A stretch of 64,000 nucleotides of DNA from Deltaproteobacteria bacterium (GTDB taxonomy: Bacteria; Myxococcota; UBA727; VGSZ01), in contig JADZDP010000024.1 of the NCBI GenBank assembly GCA_020850995.1, forward strand, positions 1-64,000, given 5' to 3'. Below, one piece after another: positions 34,863 through 46,944 of the stretch. Position 1 is the stretch's first letter; each line of letters starts with the position of its first letter. The notes beneath the pieces were generated by a model. It did not search any database. It was not told the origin of the DNA and worked only from the letters and a program-made list of their open reading frames with translations. The position numbers and the translations under genes were made by a program.

Positions 34863-35912
34863 TCACCCGAGCGAGCGGCGCACCAGGGCGTCGAGCTCCT
34901 GCCGCCGGCGCGCCACCGCGCGTGCCAGCGCCCACTGGCCGCGCGCGCGCAGCAGGTTGTGCTCGCCGCGCCCAGGGAAGCGCCGCTCGTCCCAGCCGAA
35001 ATAGCTCTCGTTGAGCGCGTCGGCGCAGAAGCGCGCGGCCAGCTCGACGCAGATGGTGTGCAGACCATCCACCAGGTGTTGGGCCTCGAGCGCGCTGGGC
35101 CGACCGCCGCCGGCGGCGTAGCCCTCCACCGTCGCCGCGAAGATGCTCACGTCGACGTCGGCGTCGTCGACGTCTTCGCCGCGCGGGTTGCACCACGAGC
35201 GCAGCGCGTCGCCCATCTCGAAGGGCCAGCGCATCGTGCCGAGCGTGTCGAGGTCCACCAGGCACAGCGCGCGTGCGTCGTCGCGCGCGAACAGCACGTT
35301 CGAGATCTTGAGGTCGCCGTGGCAGTTGCAGAGCGGCAGGGCGGTGAGCGCGGGCAGCGCGGCGCCCGCCTCGAGGATCTGCGCCCCCAGCGCCGAGGCG
35401 TCGGCCCAGAGCCGGTGCGCGCCGTGGCGCTCGAGCGCGTCATCGAGGGCGAACAGGTGCTGGTCGGTGTCGTGCACGCCCGCGCGCACGTGGCGGTACT
35501 GCCAGTCGAGGTCGACGAGGGCGGCGTGAAAGCGCGCGACCAGCGCGGCGGCCGCGTGGGCGCGCTCGGTGGCCGGCGTCGGCGGCGCGTCGATGCGATC
35601 GAACGAGACCCCATCGACGAACGACAGCGCACGCCAGGGGCGCCCGCTCTCCGGGTCGTCGACGAAGAGCGCGCCGTCGTCGGTGCGCAGCACGCGCGGC
35701 GTCACCATGCCCTTGTGCACCAGGTGGCTCGTGACGGCGTCGATGTCGTCATTGACGGAGCCAGCGAACACCGGGTGCAGGCGCTGGAACACCGCGCGCT
35801 CGGCGCCGCTGTCGACGAGGAAGGTCTTGTTGATCAGGCCGGTGCCGAAGGGCGCGGGCGTGGCGTGCGCGAAGCGCGCCCAGCGCGCCAGCACCGTGGA
35901 CGGGATGCTCAT
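34863..35912 (-). CDS. NahK/choline-kinase-like phosphotransferase
   Basis: This belongs to the APH/choline-kinase superfamily. The opening FGTGLINKTFLV followed by VFQRLHPVF resembles N-acetylhexosamine 1-kinase (NahK). The catalytic loop is CHGDLKISNVLF and the metal site LVDLDTLG. It would phosphorylate a small molecule, perhaps a sugar, with ATP; the substrate is not provable. Its ATG overlaps the stop of the preceding gene (ATGA), so the two are translationally coupled. A short perfect hairpin (34785-34792 with 34794-34801) lies beyond its stop. Confidence 0.8.
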   Translation of the reverse strand: MSIPSTVLARWARFAHATPAPFGTGLINKTFLVDSGAERAVFQRLHPVFAGSVNDDIDAVTSHLVHKGMVTPRVLRTDDGALFVDDPESGRPWRALSFVDGVSFDRIDAPPTPATERAHAAAALVARFHAALVDLDWQYRHVRAGVHDTDQHLFALDDALERHGAHRLWADASALGAQILEAGAALPALTALPLCNCHGDLKISNVLFARDDARALCLVDLDTLGTMRWPFEMGDALRSWCNPRGEDVDDADVDVSIFAATVEGYAAGGGRPSALEAQHLVDGLHTICVELAARFCADALNESYFGWDERRFPGRGEHNLLRARGQWALARAVARRRQELDALVRRSLG

Positions 35913-36994
35913 CGAGGTGCCGCTCCTGCGCGATGGCGGTTGAGCTCTTGCCACAGGTCGACGGACGCGTTGAAGAGCGCCGGCAGGTCACTGACGCCGA
36001 GGGCGCTCCGCCGCAGCACCATACGGTCGGCGCTCACCTCGACGCGGGGCGCGGTTCTGGCCATCACGCGCAAGGGGGCGAGCAGCGCGGGCCTCGCCAC
36101 GGGCGAGCCCCTGACGAGGAGCGCGCCGTCGATGACGTCGTCGCCGAGGGTGGTGTACCACAGGCTGAATCCATCCCGTCGATCGACGCTGAAGCGCTCT
36201 GCGCCCGGCACCAGCGGCGCGTCGAAGCTCAGCATGGCAGAGACCATGCGCGGCAAGAGCGGCAGGTCGACCACCGCGCGCGCCTCGCCAACGAGGCCGA
36301 GCGGATCGGGGAAGCGCGCCTCCACGGTGTCGCGCACGCGCTCCGCGTCGCCGCCATAGGCACCGGCGAGCTGGTCGAGCACCTGCTGGAACGCGTGCGG
36401 CAGCTGCGACGGTGGCACCTCGAACGCGTCCACCGGGTCTGCGTTGAGCGCTGGCAGCAAGCGGGCGGCCAGCGCGAACAAGCTCCGCAACTGCGCGGGG
36501 TCGTCGAGCTCCCGATCCACGATGCACTCGAGCACATCGAGCTGCGCGCCCTCGCCGGCGTCGGCGCCCTCGCTGTCGCTCACCTGCACCATCAGCCGCG
36601 GCACCTCATGCAAGGCCGCGCGCAGCGCCGGGTCTGCGAGGATGGCGCGCAGCCGGTCGCCATCGTTGCCATCGACGATCCACTGCTCTCCAAGCCCAAC
36701 CGTTGCGGCGTCGAGGCGCTGGCGATCGAGCGCGAGGCCGAGCACTGCGGGCAGATCGCGATGCCGAATCCGGAAGCGGAAGCGCCGCGGATTGACGAAG
36801 GCTGCGCGCAGACTGGTGCACACGAGGGCGCTGTACCTGGCTCCGGGCGCGAGCCCGCTGTCGAGGGTCAGGTCGTAGCCGCCCAGGCGCAGCTCGAGGC
36901 GCCCCGCCGGGTCCCACACGCCGCCGAGCTCCTCGGCCAGCTCACGCCACACAGCGTGGCGCGAGCGGCCGGTGTTCGCGCCGTCGCTGTTCAT
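35909..36994 (-). CDS. Tandem paralogue 2, unknown family
   Basis: No named domain is recognised. The protein is a clear paralogue of its neighbour: shared stretches include LGGYDLTLDS, INPRRF or VNPRRF, QGNDETRVRALLADPALR (here DGNDGDRLRAILADPALR), LALLNAD-type and DAERV..TVEARFP. No signal or membrane helix is evident, so it is probably cytoplasmic. It starts 22 bases after its paralogue and overlaps the phosphotransferase gene. Residues ~30-130 and 150-250 are most conserved. Confidence 0.65.
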   Translation of the reverse strand: MNSDGANTGRSRHAVWRELAEELGGVWDPAGRLELRLGGYDLTLDSGLAPGARYSALVCTSLRAAFVNPRRFRFRIRHRDLPAVLGLALDRQRLDAATVGLGEQWIVDGNDGDRLRAILADPALRAALHEVPRLMVQVSDSEGADAGEGAQLDVLECIVDRELDDPAQLRSLFALAARLLPALNADPVDAFEVPPSQLPHAFQQVLDQLAGAYGGDAERVRDTVEARFPDPLGLVGEARAVVDLPLLPRMVSAMLSFDAPLVPGAERFSVDRRDGFSLWYTTLGDDVIDGALLVRGSPVARPALLAPLRVMARTAPRVEVSADRMVLRRSALGVSDLPALFNASVDLWQELNRHRAGAAPR

Positions 36995-37016
36995 GGAAGC
37001 GCCCCCTGCTGCCCGG

Positions 37017-38114
37017 TCATCGCTCGCCCTCGCCCGCGCGCATGCGCGTGAGCTCCTGCCACAGGTCGAGCGCCGCACCCAAGAGCGCCGGCGCGCGATC
37101 GGCGGCGAGCTCGTGCGCGCTCACGAGGAGCTGCTCGCCCTCCACCACCACCGTCGGCTGCGCATCGGCCATGGCCCGCAGCGGCCGCAGGATGGCCGGC
37201 CGGTTGAAGCCGGTGCCGCGCAGCGCGAGCTTGTCGTCGATGTGCTCGTCGCCCGTCTTCAGCGCACCGAGCGCGATGGCGCCGCGCTTCTCGGCGCGGA
37301 AGGCCTCGGGCCCCGGCGGCAACGCCGCCTCGAAGTTGAAGTGCGAGGCCAGCGCGGGCAGACGCGGGATCTGGACCACGCAACGCGCGCCGCCCGCCAG
37401 GCCGAGCGGGTTCGGCAGGCGCGCCTCCACGCTGTCCTGCACGCGCTCGGCGTCGCCGCCGAGGGACTCGGCCACGGCGTCGATCGCCGCCAGGAACACC
37501 GCAGGGAGCTCCGCCGGCGGCACCTCGAGGAAGCTCACCTTGTCGGCGTTGAGCGCGCGCAAGAGCACGGCGAAGAGCGAGAACAGCCCCTGCAGGCGCT
37601 GCACGTCCTTGATGATGCCCGCCTCGATGAACTCGAGGATGTCCACGCTCTCGCCGTAGCTGGTGCCGAACAACCCCTCGTTGTCCACCACCTGCACCTT
37701 GATGCGCGGCTGGGCGGCGATCATGGCGCGCAGGGCCGGGTCGGCCAACAGCGCGCGCACGCGCGTTTCGTCGTTTCCCTGAATGACGAAGTCGCGATCG
37801 AAGTCGGGCACCCCGATCTCGAGGTCTTGCTTGCCAAGGGCCTTGGCGATCCCCGTGAACATCGACGCGCGGTGCACACAGAACTGGAAGCGCCGCGGGT
37901 TGATGAAGCGCGCGCGCAGCCTCGTGTAGGTCTGCGTGCTGTTGCCGGTGGACACGGTGTAGTTGTCTAGCACCAGGTCGTAGCCGCCCAGGCGCGCGCG
38001 CACGGCGCTGCCCTTGAGCAGCCCCGGGGGCTCGAAGCTGGTGCCAAGCTCCGCCGCCAGGCGCCCCCACGCCTCACGCTGGCTCTCGCCGAAGAGCTGC
38101 GTCCACAGGCTCAT
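37017..38114 (-). CDS. Tandem paralogue 1, unknown family
   Basis: This is the sister of the 35909-36994 protein and about the same length. Conserved motifs are LGGYDLVLDN, RLRARFINPRRFQF, FVIQGNDETRVRALLADP, KVQVVDNEG, and LFSLFAVLLRALNAD. I do not recognise a function. It begins 4 bases after the valS stop, so it is likely co-transcribed with valS, its paralogue and the phosphotransferase. Confidence 0.65.
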   Translation of the reverse strand: MSLWTQLFGESQREAWGRLAAELGTSFEPPGLLKGSAVRARLGGYDLVLDNYTVSTGNSTQTYTRLRARFINPRRFQFCVHRASMFTGIAKALGKQDLEIGVPDFDRDFVIQGNDETRVRALLADPALRAMIAAQPRIKVQVVDNEGLFGTSYGESVDILEFIEAGIIKDVQRLQGLFSLFAVLLRALNADKVSFLEVPPAELPAVFLAAIDAVAESLGGDAERVQDSVEARLPNPLGLAGGARCVVQIPRLPALASHFNFEAALPPGPEAFRAEKRGAIALGALKTGDEHIDDKLALRGTGFNRPAILRPLRAMADAQPTVVVEGEQLLVSAHELAADRAPALLGAALDLWQELTRMRAGEGER

Positions 38115-38118
38115 GTGT

Positions 38119-41142
<3,024 letters not shown>

Positions 41143-41250
41143 CGCGGTCCTCGTCGGCGCATCGCTACCAGACGGCCAGGGCCCCCGGAAGGGGCCCGCG
41201 GCTCGCCAGCGGCCGTCGATCCCGCGAGGGGCGGCGTGGTAGCTACTCGC

Positions 41251-42111
41251 ATGGACCCGCTGCTGGACCGCCTGATCGACCTCGCGCTCGAAGAGGACCT
41301 GGGCGCCGCCGGCGACGTCACCACGCGCGCTACCGTGCCGGCTGACGCGCGCGCCGAGGGGTTGGTGCGCGCCAAAGAGCCCCTGGTGGTGGCCGGGGTC
41401 GACGCGCTCATCCGCGTGTTCGCCCGCGTCGACCCCGCGGTGACGGTGAGCGTGTGCGAGCGCGACGGGGCGCGCGTTTCCGCCGGCGCCGTGGTGGCGC
41501 GCGTCAGCGGCCGCGCCCACAGCCTGCTGGTCGGCGAGCGCCCGGCGCTCAACTTCCTCATGCGCCTCTCGGGCATCGCCACCCAAGCCGCGCGCTTCGC
41601 CGCCGCGGTGCACGGCACCCGCGCCCGCGTCGTCGACACGCGCAAGACCACGCCGGGCTGGCGCGCGCTCGAGAAGGCCGCGGTGCGCGCCGGCGGCTGC
41701 GCCAACCACCGCTGCGGCCTGTTCGACGGCGTGCTCATCAAAGACAACCACATCGAGGCCGCCGGCGGCATCGCCGCCGCGGTGGCGGGCGCGCGCGCCG
41801 CAGCGCACCACCTGCTCGTCATCGAGGTGGAGGCGAGCACGCAGGCGCAGGTGGAGCAGTGCCTGGCCCTCGGCGTGGGCGCCATCCTCCTCGACAACAT
41901 GGACGACGCCGCGCTGGCGCGCGCGGTCAGCGCCGTGCGCGCCCACGAGCAGCGCAGCGGTGCCCGCGTTGTGCTGGAGGCGAGCGGCAACATGAGCCTC
42001 GAGCGCCTGCCCGCGGTCGCCGCCACCGGCGTCGATCTGATCTCCATGGGCGCGCTCACGCACCAGGCGCGCTCGGTGGACCTGTCGATGAAGCTGACGC
42101 TGGCACAGTGA
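41251..42111 (+). CDS. nadC: Nicotinate-nucleotide pyrophosphorylase (carboxylating)
   Basis: The enzyme makes nicotinate mononucleotide from quinolinate and PRPP in NAD synthesis. It has LALEEDLGAAGDVTT, ERPALNFLMRLSGIAT, VVDTRKTTPGWR, GGCANHRCGLFDGVLIKDNH and EVEASTQAQVEQ. The 286-residue length fits. The stop overlaps the birA start by one base (TGATG). The nadA and nadB genes are not in the window. Confidence 0.96.
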   Translation: MDPLLDRLIDLALEEDLGAAGDVTTRATVPADARAEGLVRAKEPLVVAGVDALIRVFARVDPAVTVSVCERDGARVSAGAVVARVSGRAHSLLVGERPALNFLMRLSGIATQAARFAAAVHGTRARVVDTRKTTPGWRALEKAAVRAGGCANHRCGLFDGVLIKDNHIEAAGGIAAAVAGARAAAHHLLVIEVEASTQAQVEQCLALGVGAILLDNMDDAALARAVSAVRAHEQRSGARVVLEASGNMSLERLPAVAATGVDLISMGALTHQARSVDLSMKLTLAQ

Positions 42112-42863
42112 TGCCCGACCTCGTGCGCCTCGACGAGGTCGACTCGACCCAGCGCGTGGCGCGCGCGCTCATCGCCGAGGGCGCCGCGCACGGCACCTTG
42201 GTGGTGGCGCGCCGCCAACGCGCGGGGCGCGGGCGCCTGCAGCGCGCCTGGCACAGCGACGAGGGCGGGCTGTGGCTCTCGATGGTGGTGAAGGGCGCCG
42301 TGCCCGCGCCCAACGCGCCACGCCTCACGCTCGGCGCCGCCGTGCTGGCGCTCGAGGCGCTCGACGCGCTCGGCGCGCGCGCGGCCCTCAAGTGGCCGAA
42401 CGACCTGGTGCTGGCGCACCCCACGCCAGTGGCGCGCCTGGGCCCCTGGCGCAAACTCGGCGGGCTCTTGCTCGAGGGCGTGGTGCTCGACGGCGCCGTG
42501 GTGCGCGCTGCCGTGCTCGGCATGGGCATCAACGTGCGCGCGCCCCAGGGCGGCTTCCCCGCCGACCTCACCGACCTTGCCACCTCGCTCGAGCAGGGCG
42601 GCGTCGACGTCAGCGTCGACCAGGTGCTGGCTGCGCTCGCGCCGCTCTTACGCATGCGGCTGCTCGACGCGCTCGATGAGCACGCGTTCGGCGCCATGCT
42701 CGCCACCGCGCGCGCGCGCTCGGCCACGCTCGGCATGCGCGTGGAGGTCGACGGTGTCACCGGGCGCGCCGAGTCCTTGGCCGACGACGGCGCGCTGTGC
42801 ATCCGCGACGAGGGCGGCGCGCTGCACACCGTGCGCGCCGGCGACGTGCAGTGTATGGTGTGA
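42111..42863 (+). CDS. birA: Biotin-protein ligase without DNA-binding domain
   Basis: The protein attaches biotin to carboxylase subunits. It has the biotinyl-adenylate motif GRGRLQRAWHS, KWPNDLV, KLGGLLLEG and GMGINVRAP, and a C-terminal SH3-like domain. The N-terminal helix-turn-helix of E. coli BirA is missing, so it is not a repressor. It overlaps nadC by one base and precedes the next gene by 2 bases. Confidence 0.95.
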   Translation: MPDLVRLDEVDSTQRVARALIAEGAAHGTLVVARRQRAGRGRLQRAWHSDEGGLWLSMVVKGAVPAPNAPRLTLGAAVLALEALDALGARAALKWPNDLVLAHPTPVARLGPWRKLGGLLLEGVVLDGAVVRAAVLGMGINVRAPQGGFPADLTDLATSLEQGGVDVSVDQVLAALAPLLRMRLLDALDEHAFGAMLATARARSATLGMRVEVDGVTGRAESLADDGALCIRDEGGALHTVRAGDVQCMV

Positions 42864-42865
42864 GC

Positions 42866-43507
42866 ATGCGGCCCTCGCTGTTTTTCCTCGTCGCGCTCGC
42901 CGCGCTCTGTGCGCTCCCTGTGGCTGCGCAAGACGACCTGAACCTGCTCCTGTTCGGCAACAAGCCCAAGCCCTTCATCGAGCCGTCGGGCTTCTACGCC
43001 GTGATCTTGCCCTCGGGCTTCGACTGCGACGCCAAGGTGCCGCGCCATGTGCAGTGCACCAGCAACCGCGGCACCAACGCGATGTTGACCCTCGACGTGC
43101 TCGACGTGCCCGTGTCGGCCACCTCCGACATCGCCATGCTGAACCAGATGGATCGCTTCAAGCAGAAGCCGCACTTCAAGAAGATCTCCGAGGGGCGCAC
43201 CAAGCTCGACGGCTCGCCGGCCATCACCGTGGCGTTCCAATACGATTACCTCGGTAACGTCGAGTACACCGTGGGCGTGCAGCAGCTCATCATGGTGCGC
43301 GGCGGCAAGCTCTACCTCATCCACCTCGAAACACCGCTCACCTCCTTCGGCGCGCACAAGGCCGATCTCGAGCAGGTCTATCGCTCGTTCAAGCCCGCGC
43401 GCCTCGACGCCAGCGGTAACCCCATCCTCGACGACCTGCGCCCGGTGGCGCCTAGGAAGGACGGTTCCTCCGCCGACATCGAGCGCGCGCTCAAGGGCGG
43501 GTTCTGA
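42866..43507 (+). CDS. Exported hypothetical protein, PsbP/DUF1795-like
   Basis: A signal peptide (LPVAA-QDD) precedes a single alpha/beta domain. Its pattern (FYAVILPSGFDCDA ... DRFKQKPHFKKISEGRTKLDGSPAI ... GGKLYLIHLETP ... ADLEQVYRSFKP, shown in pieces) resembles PsbP/DUF1795-type proteins. The function is unknown. It begins 2 bases after birA and is probably part of the nadC-birA transcript. A hairpin at 43525-43545 follows it. Confidence 0.65.
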   Translation: MRPSLFFLVALAALCALPVAAQDDLNLLLFGNKPKPFIEPSGFYAVILPSGFDCDAKVPRHVQCTSNRGTNAMLTLDVLDVPVSATSDIAMLNQMDRFKQKPHFKKISEGRTKLDGSPAITVAFQYDYLGNVEYTVGVQQLIMVRGGKLYLIHLETPLTSFGAHKADLEQVYRSFKPARLDASGNPILDDLRPVAPRKDGSSADIERALKGGF

Positions 43508-43566
43508 CGCGAGCGCGAGTGCGCCCCGGGTAGACGACCCGGCGCCGGACGTGCGAGGAACGCATC

Positions 43567-45525
43567 GTGGCGCAGCCCATCGCGACCCCCGAGACCACCA
43601 ACCCGCCCAAGAAGGCACCGGCGGCGCGACGCCACCTGGTGCTCCTGCTGATCACGGTGTTCACCACCTTGGTGGGCGGCTTGCTCACCGCCGTGGCCGT
43701 GGGCGCGCTCTTGAGCTTCTTGCCGGCGCTCATCGGCGTCATCCTCGGCCTTTTGCCCGCCTTCGTGCTGCCGATCTTCCTGACCCTGCGCGCCGATCTG
43801 GCGTTCAAGCGGCGCAACGTCCCCGTGCTGGTGCGCCGCTTGGCGATGCTGTTCTTGATCGGCGCATGCCAGCTCGCCGTGTTCGGCGCCGTGCTCACCT
43901 GGAGCAGCCGCACCACGGCGCACCTCGCCGCCACCGCCGCCCAGACGCTCGAGGTGGTGGGCGGCGTGCCGGTGCTCTCGGGCATCTTGAAGAAGCACGC
44001 GGCCGCGGGCGGCGTGCTGCTGACGGACCGTCCACCGCGCCCAGCCGTGGGGCCCGACGGCGGCGTCCTGCGCGGCCCCGACGGCGGCGTGCTCGCGGCC
44101 GACGGCGGCTACCTCGCGGAACATCCCGACGCGGGCCCCCTGGCCATCGACGGCGGCGTGGCTGCGCGCGCCGACGCCGGCAGCGCCGCGCCCGCGCCGC
44201 CCACGCCCACGCTCAGCCCTGCCGCGCCCACGCCCAAGGCGGGCGCCGCGCTCTCGCTGCGCGGCCCCGGCAAGGCGGTGCGCACGGCCTGCGCCGCCGT
44301 CGGCACCAAGAACGGCGACACCGTGCTCGCCATCGCCACCGTGCAGGGTGGCGGCGCCGTCACCTGGCGCACCGTCGACGTGGGCGCGCTCGACAAGCTC
44401 GGCCCGCCCACCTTGGTGGAGTGCGCCGACGACGGCACCGCCGCCGCCATCCTCGGCGGCACCAACCTGGTGCTGGCGCGCCCCGGCCGCGCCGGCCTCG
44501 AGACCATCAAGGCGCTGGCCCCCGGCGCCAAGCTCGCCGGTGGCGAGGTGCAGGCCGTGCGCGACGTCGCCGTGGGCCCCGGCGGGCTCTTGCTCGCCGT
44601 GGTCGACCTCACCCGCGCCACCGACGGCGGCACCTCCGTGGCCCACGCGCTCGTCGTCATGGGCGCCAAGAGCGCGCTCACGGTGCTGCGCGCCAGCGGC
44701 GACGCCGTGCCCGGCGGCGAGGCCGGCGACGTGGCCCACGACTTCGCGCTCAAGCGCCCCGGCGGCGGCACCGGCGCGCTCGTCGTCGAGAGCTACCTGC
44801 AGGGCGGCACCGACAAGGGCGTGCGCATCTCGGGCGAGGAGTACGCGCTCAACCCGCAGCGCCTGCTCTCGCTGCGCTTGGACTCGCCCAAGGCCATGAC
44901 CGAGCTCGCCGGCACCGGCGCCGAGCCCTCCGGCATCGACGGCGTGCACCTGCAGGCCTTCGGCGACGCCGTGCTCTTGCCCGACGGCCGCGTGCTCGTC
45001 GACGCCAACTTCGTCGAGAAGGGGCCCGATGGCTGGCTGTTCTCGGCGCGCCCCGCGGGCGGCATCGCCGCCCTCGCCCCCGCGCTGCGCGCCGGTGGCG
45101 CCGCCTGGAGCGCGCAGGCGCCGCGCGCGCAGCACCTCGACGCCGACCTCGGCGGCACGGCGCTGTTCCGTCGCAGCGACGGTGCCGTGGCGCTGTTCAC
45201 CATCGACAAGCCCGAGCAGATGAGCGCCGGCCTGCTCGGCGCCGAGGCGCTCAGCGGCGCCGGCGTGGTGCGCGGCCAGGTCACCGCCGTCGACGTGCCG
45301 CTCTTGGCGCGCGGCGGCGGCTGGGTGCTCGCCAGCGCGAAGCTGCAAGACGCCACGGGCGCGCGCGACGCGCTGCTGTTGGCGTCGCTCGAGGACCTGG
45401 CCAACGGCAAGGCGGAGGTGCTGGTGGCGGTGGGCGATCCCCTGCCCGGCGCCGTCGGCACGCCGCGCGTGGTGCAATCGATCCGCCTCGGCAAGGGGCG
45501 CGACGAGCTGCTCTGGCAACGCTGA
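43567..45525 (+). CDS. Membrane protein with choice-of-anchor (NxxGxxAF-like) repeat region
   Basis: Several hydrophobic helices lie at about residues 22-72 and 88-115. A Gly/Asp-rich PDGGVL linker follows. The C-terminal ~400 residues are periplasmic and beta-propeller-like, with blades of the type ASGDAVPGG ... ALVVESYL and VAVGDPLPG, as in the DUF7453/choice-of-anchor tandem-repeat family. It may anchor a surface domain. The GTG start has GAGGAA upstream. Confidence 0.7.
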   Translation: MAQPIATPETTNPPKKAPAARRHLVLLLITVFTTLVGGLLTAVAVGALLSFLPALIGVILGLLPAFVLPIFLTLRADLAFKRRNVPVLVRRLAMLFLIGACQLAVFGAVLTWSSRTTAHLAATAAQTLEVVGGVPVLSGILKKHAAAGGVLLTDRPPRPAVGPDGGVLRGPDGGVLAADGGYLAEHPDAGPLAIDGGVAARADAGSAAPAPPTPTLSPAAPTPKAGAALSLRGPGKAVRTACAAVGTKNGDTVLAIATVQGGGAVTWRTVDVGALDKLGPPTLVECADDGTAAAILGGTNLVLARPGRAGLETIKALAPGAKLAGGEVQAVRDVAVGPGGLLLAVVDLTRATDGGTSVAHALVVMGAKSALTVLRASGDAVPGGEAGDVAHDFALKRPGGGTGALVVESYLQGGTDKGVRISGEEYALNPQRLLSLRLDSPKAMTELAGTGAEPSGIDGVHLQAFGDAVLLPDGRVLVDANFVEKGPDGWLFSARPAGGIAALAPALRAGGAAWSAQAPRAQHLDADLGGTALFRRSDGAVALFTIDKPEQMSAGLLGAEALSGAGVVRGQVTAVDVPLLARGGGWVLASAKLQDATGARDALLLASLEDLANGKAEVLVAVGDPLPGAVGTPRVVQSIRLGKGRDELLWQR

Positions 45526-45592
45526 CGGCAAGGCGACGAGGTCGGTGGTGGGCGGGCGCCCCGCGAGCGCCGGGAGGTGTGCGGGCGACCCC

Positions 45593-46855
45593 TCAGCGTC
45601 GCGCCACCACGGCCTGCTGCTCGCGGGCGCGCGCCGCGAAGTAGCTGCGCAGCGCTTCCTTCGCCACGTAGGGCGCCTTGACGTGCCACTTGCCCTGATT
45701 CACGACGACGCTGGCCACGGCCACCTGCGGGCGCTCGGCAGGCGCGAAGCCCACGAACCACGAGGTGTCGAGGCCCGTGGCGTAGTCGGTGAGCGAGCCG
45801 GTCTTACCCGCCGCGCTCATGCGCAGCTTCGGGCCGCTCGCGAACGCGCGCCGCGCCGTGCCGCTCGTCACCGTGTCGGCCATCATGCGGCGCAGCGTCT
45901 CCGCGTGGCCCTCGTCGACGACGCGGGTGGCGCCCGCGATGCCCTCGGCGTCGCCGTAGCGGGGCGGCACCAGCACGCCGCCCGTGGCCACCACGGCGGC
46001 CAGCACGGCGCCGTGCATGGCCGACAGCTTCACGTCGCCGAAGCCGGCCGCCGCCTCGGCGAAGCCGAAGGGATCCTCGGGGATGCGCGCGGCGCTCGGC
46101 GCCTCGGCGACGCGCACGTCGAGCGGCAAGGGCGCGTCGAAGCCGAAGCGCTGCGCCTCGGCGCGCAGAAGATCGGGCTCGAGGTACTTGAGCGCGAGCT
46201 TGGCGATGGCGGTGTTCTGCGAGCGCGGCAGCGCGTCGAACAGCGTGGTGCACTCGCGGTCCTTGCCGGGGTCGTCGACGAGCACGCGCTGGTTGAGGCG
46301 CCGCATGCCGCCGCGCGCGCACACCCGCTCGCCGGCCGGCACCCCCGCGCGCAACAGCGCAGACGAGGTCACGATCTTGAACACGCTGGCCGCCGGCGCC
46401 AGGGGCTTGTGCGCCAGCCCCGTCGACGGCCCACGCGTCGAGTGCTCGGCCACGGCCAGCACGCGCCCGCTGCCCACCTCGAGGAGCACGGTGGCGGCGT
46501 AGGGCGTCTTGCCTTGCGCGAGCACGCGCTCGAGCTCGCGGGCCAGCGCGGCGTCGCTGCCGTAGAGCGAGGGCGGCGCGGGCGCCGGCGCGGGCGGCGC
46601 GGGCGCCGCATGGGGCAACAGCTGGGGCTCGCCGATCTCCACGTGCACCGACGGCGACGCCTCCGACAGCTCGGTCGACGCCGCGACCACGGGCGCGCTG
46701 GAGGGCTCGCCAAGCGCACGGTCCACCACCACCGCCAGCGCGAAGCCCACGGCGAGCGGGACCAGGACGAGGGGTGAGGGGCCGCGCCGTTGCGCCAGGA
46801 TGGTCGTGTGGGCGCTGCGACGACGACGAGCGATGACGGTGGCCAGCTGGTGCAT
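45593..46855 (-). CDS. Penicillin-binding-protein-like transpeptidase
   Basis: A transmembrane helix (about residues 30-47) and a Pro-rich linker precede a penicillin-binding transpeptidase domain (about 120-410). Active-site motifs are SVFK (SxxK), SQN (SxN) and KTGS (KTG). There is no glycosyltransferase or PASTA domain. It would cross-link peptidoglycan. ATG 46855 is used because earlier ATG codons lack a hydrophobic-anchor context. It is divergent from the lytic transglycosylase across 89 bases. Confidence 0.88.
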   Translation of the reverse strand: MHQLATVIARRRRSAHTTILAQRRGPSPLVLVPLAVGFALAVVVDRALGEPSSAPVVAASTELSEASPSVHVEIGEPQLLPHAAPAPPAPAPAPPSLYGSDAALARELERVLAQGKTPYAATVLLEVGSGRVLAVAEHSTRGPSTGLAHKPLAPAASVFKIVTSSALLRAGVPAGERVCARGGMRRLNQRVLVDDPGKDRECTTLFDALPRSQNTAIAKLALKYLEPDLLRAEAQRFGFDAPLPLDVRVAEAPSAARIPEDPFGFAEAAAGFGDVKLSAMHGAVLAAVVATGGVLVPPRYGDAEGIAGATRVVDEGHAETLRRMMADTVTSGTARRAFASGPKLRMSAAGKTGSLTDYATGLDTSWFVGFAPAERPQVAVASVVVNQGKWHVKAPYVAKEALRSYFAARAREQQAVVARR

Positions 46856-46944
46856 GGAGGCTCCAGCCTGCGGCCGCGTGCGCGCCGACGCCAGTTTTTG
46901 GCCTGCTGCGGCATGCGCGGCTCTGCAGCGCTGCGTCATCTGTC

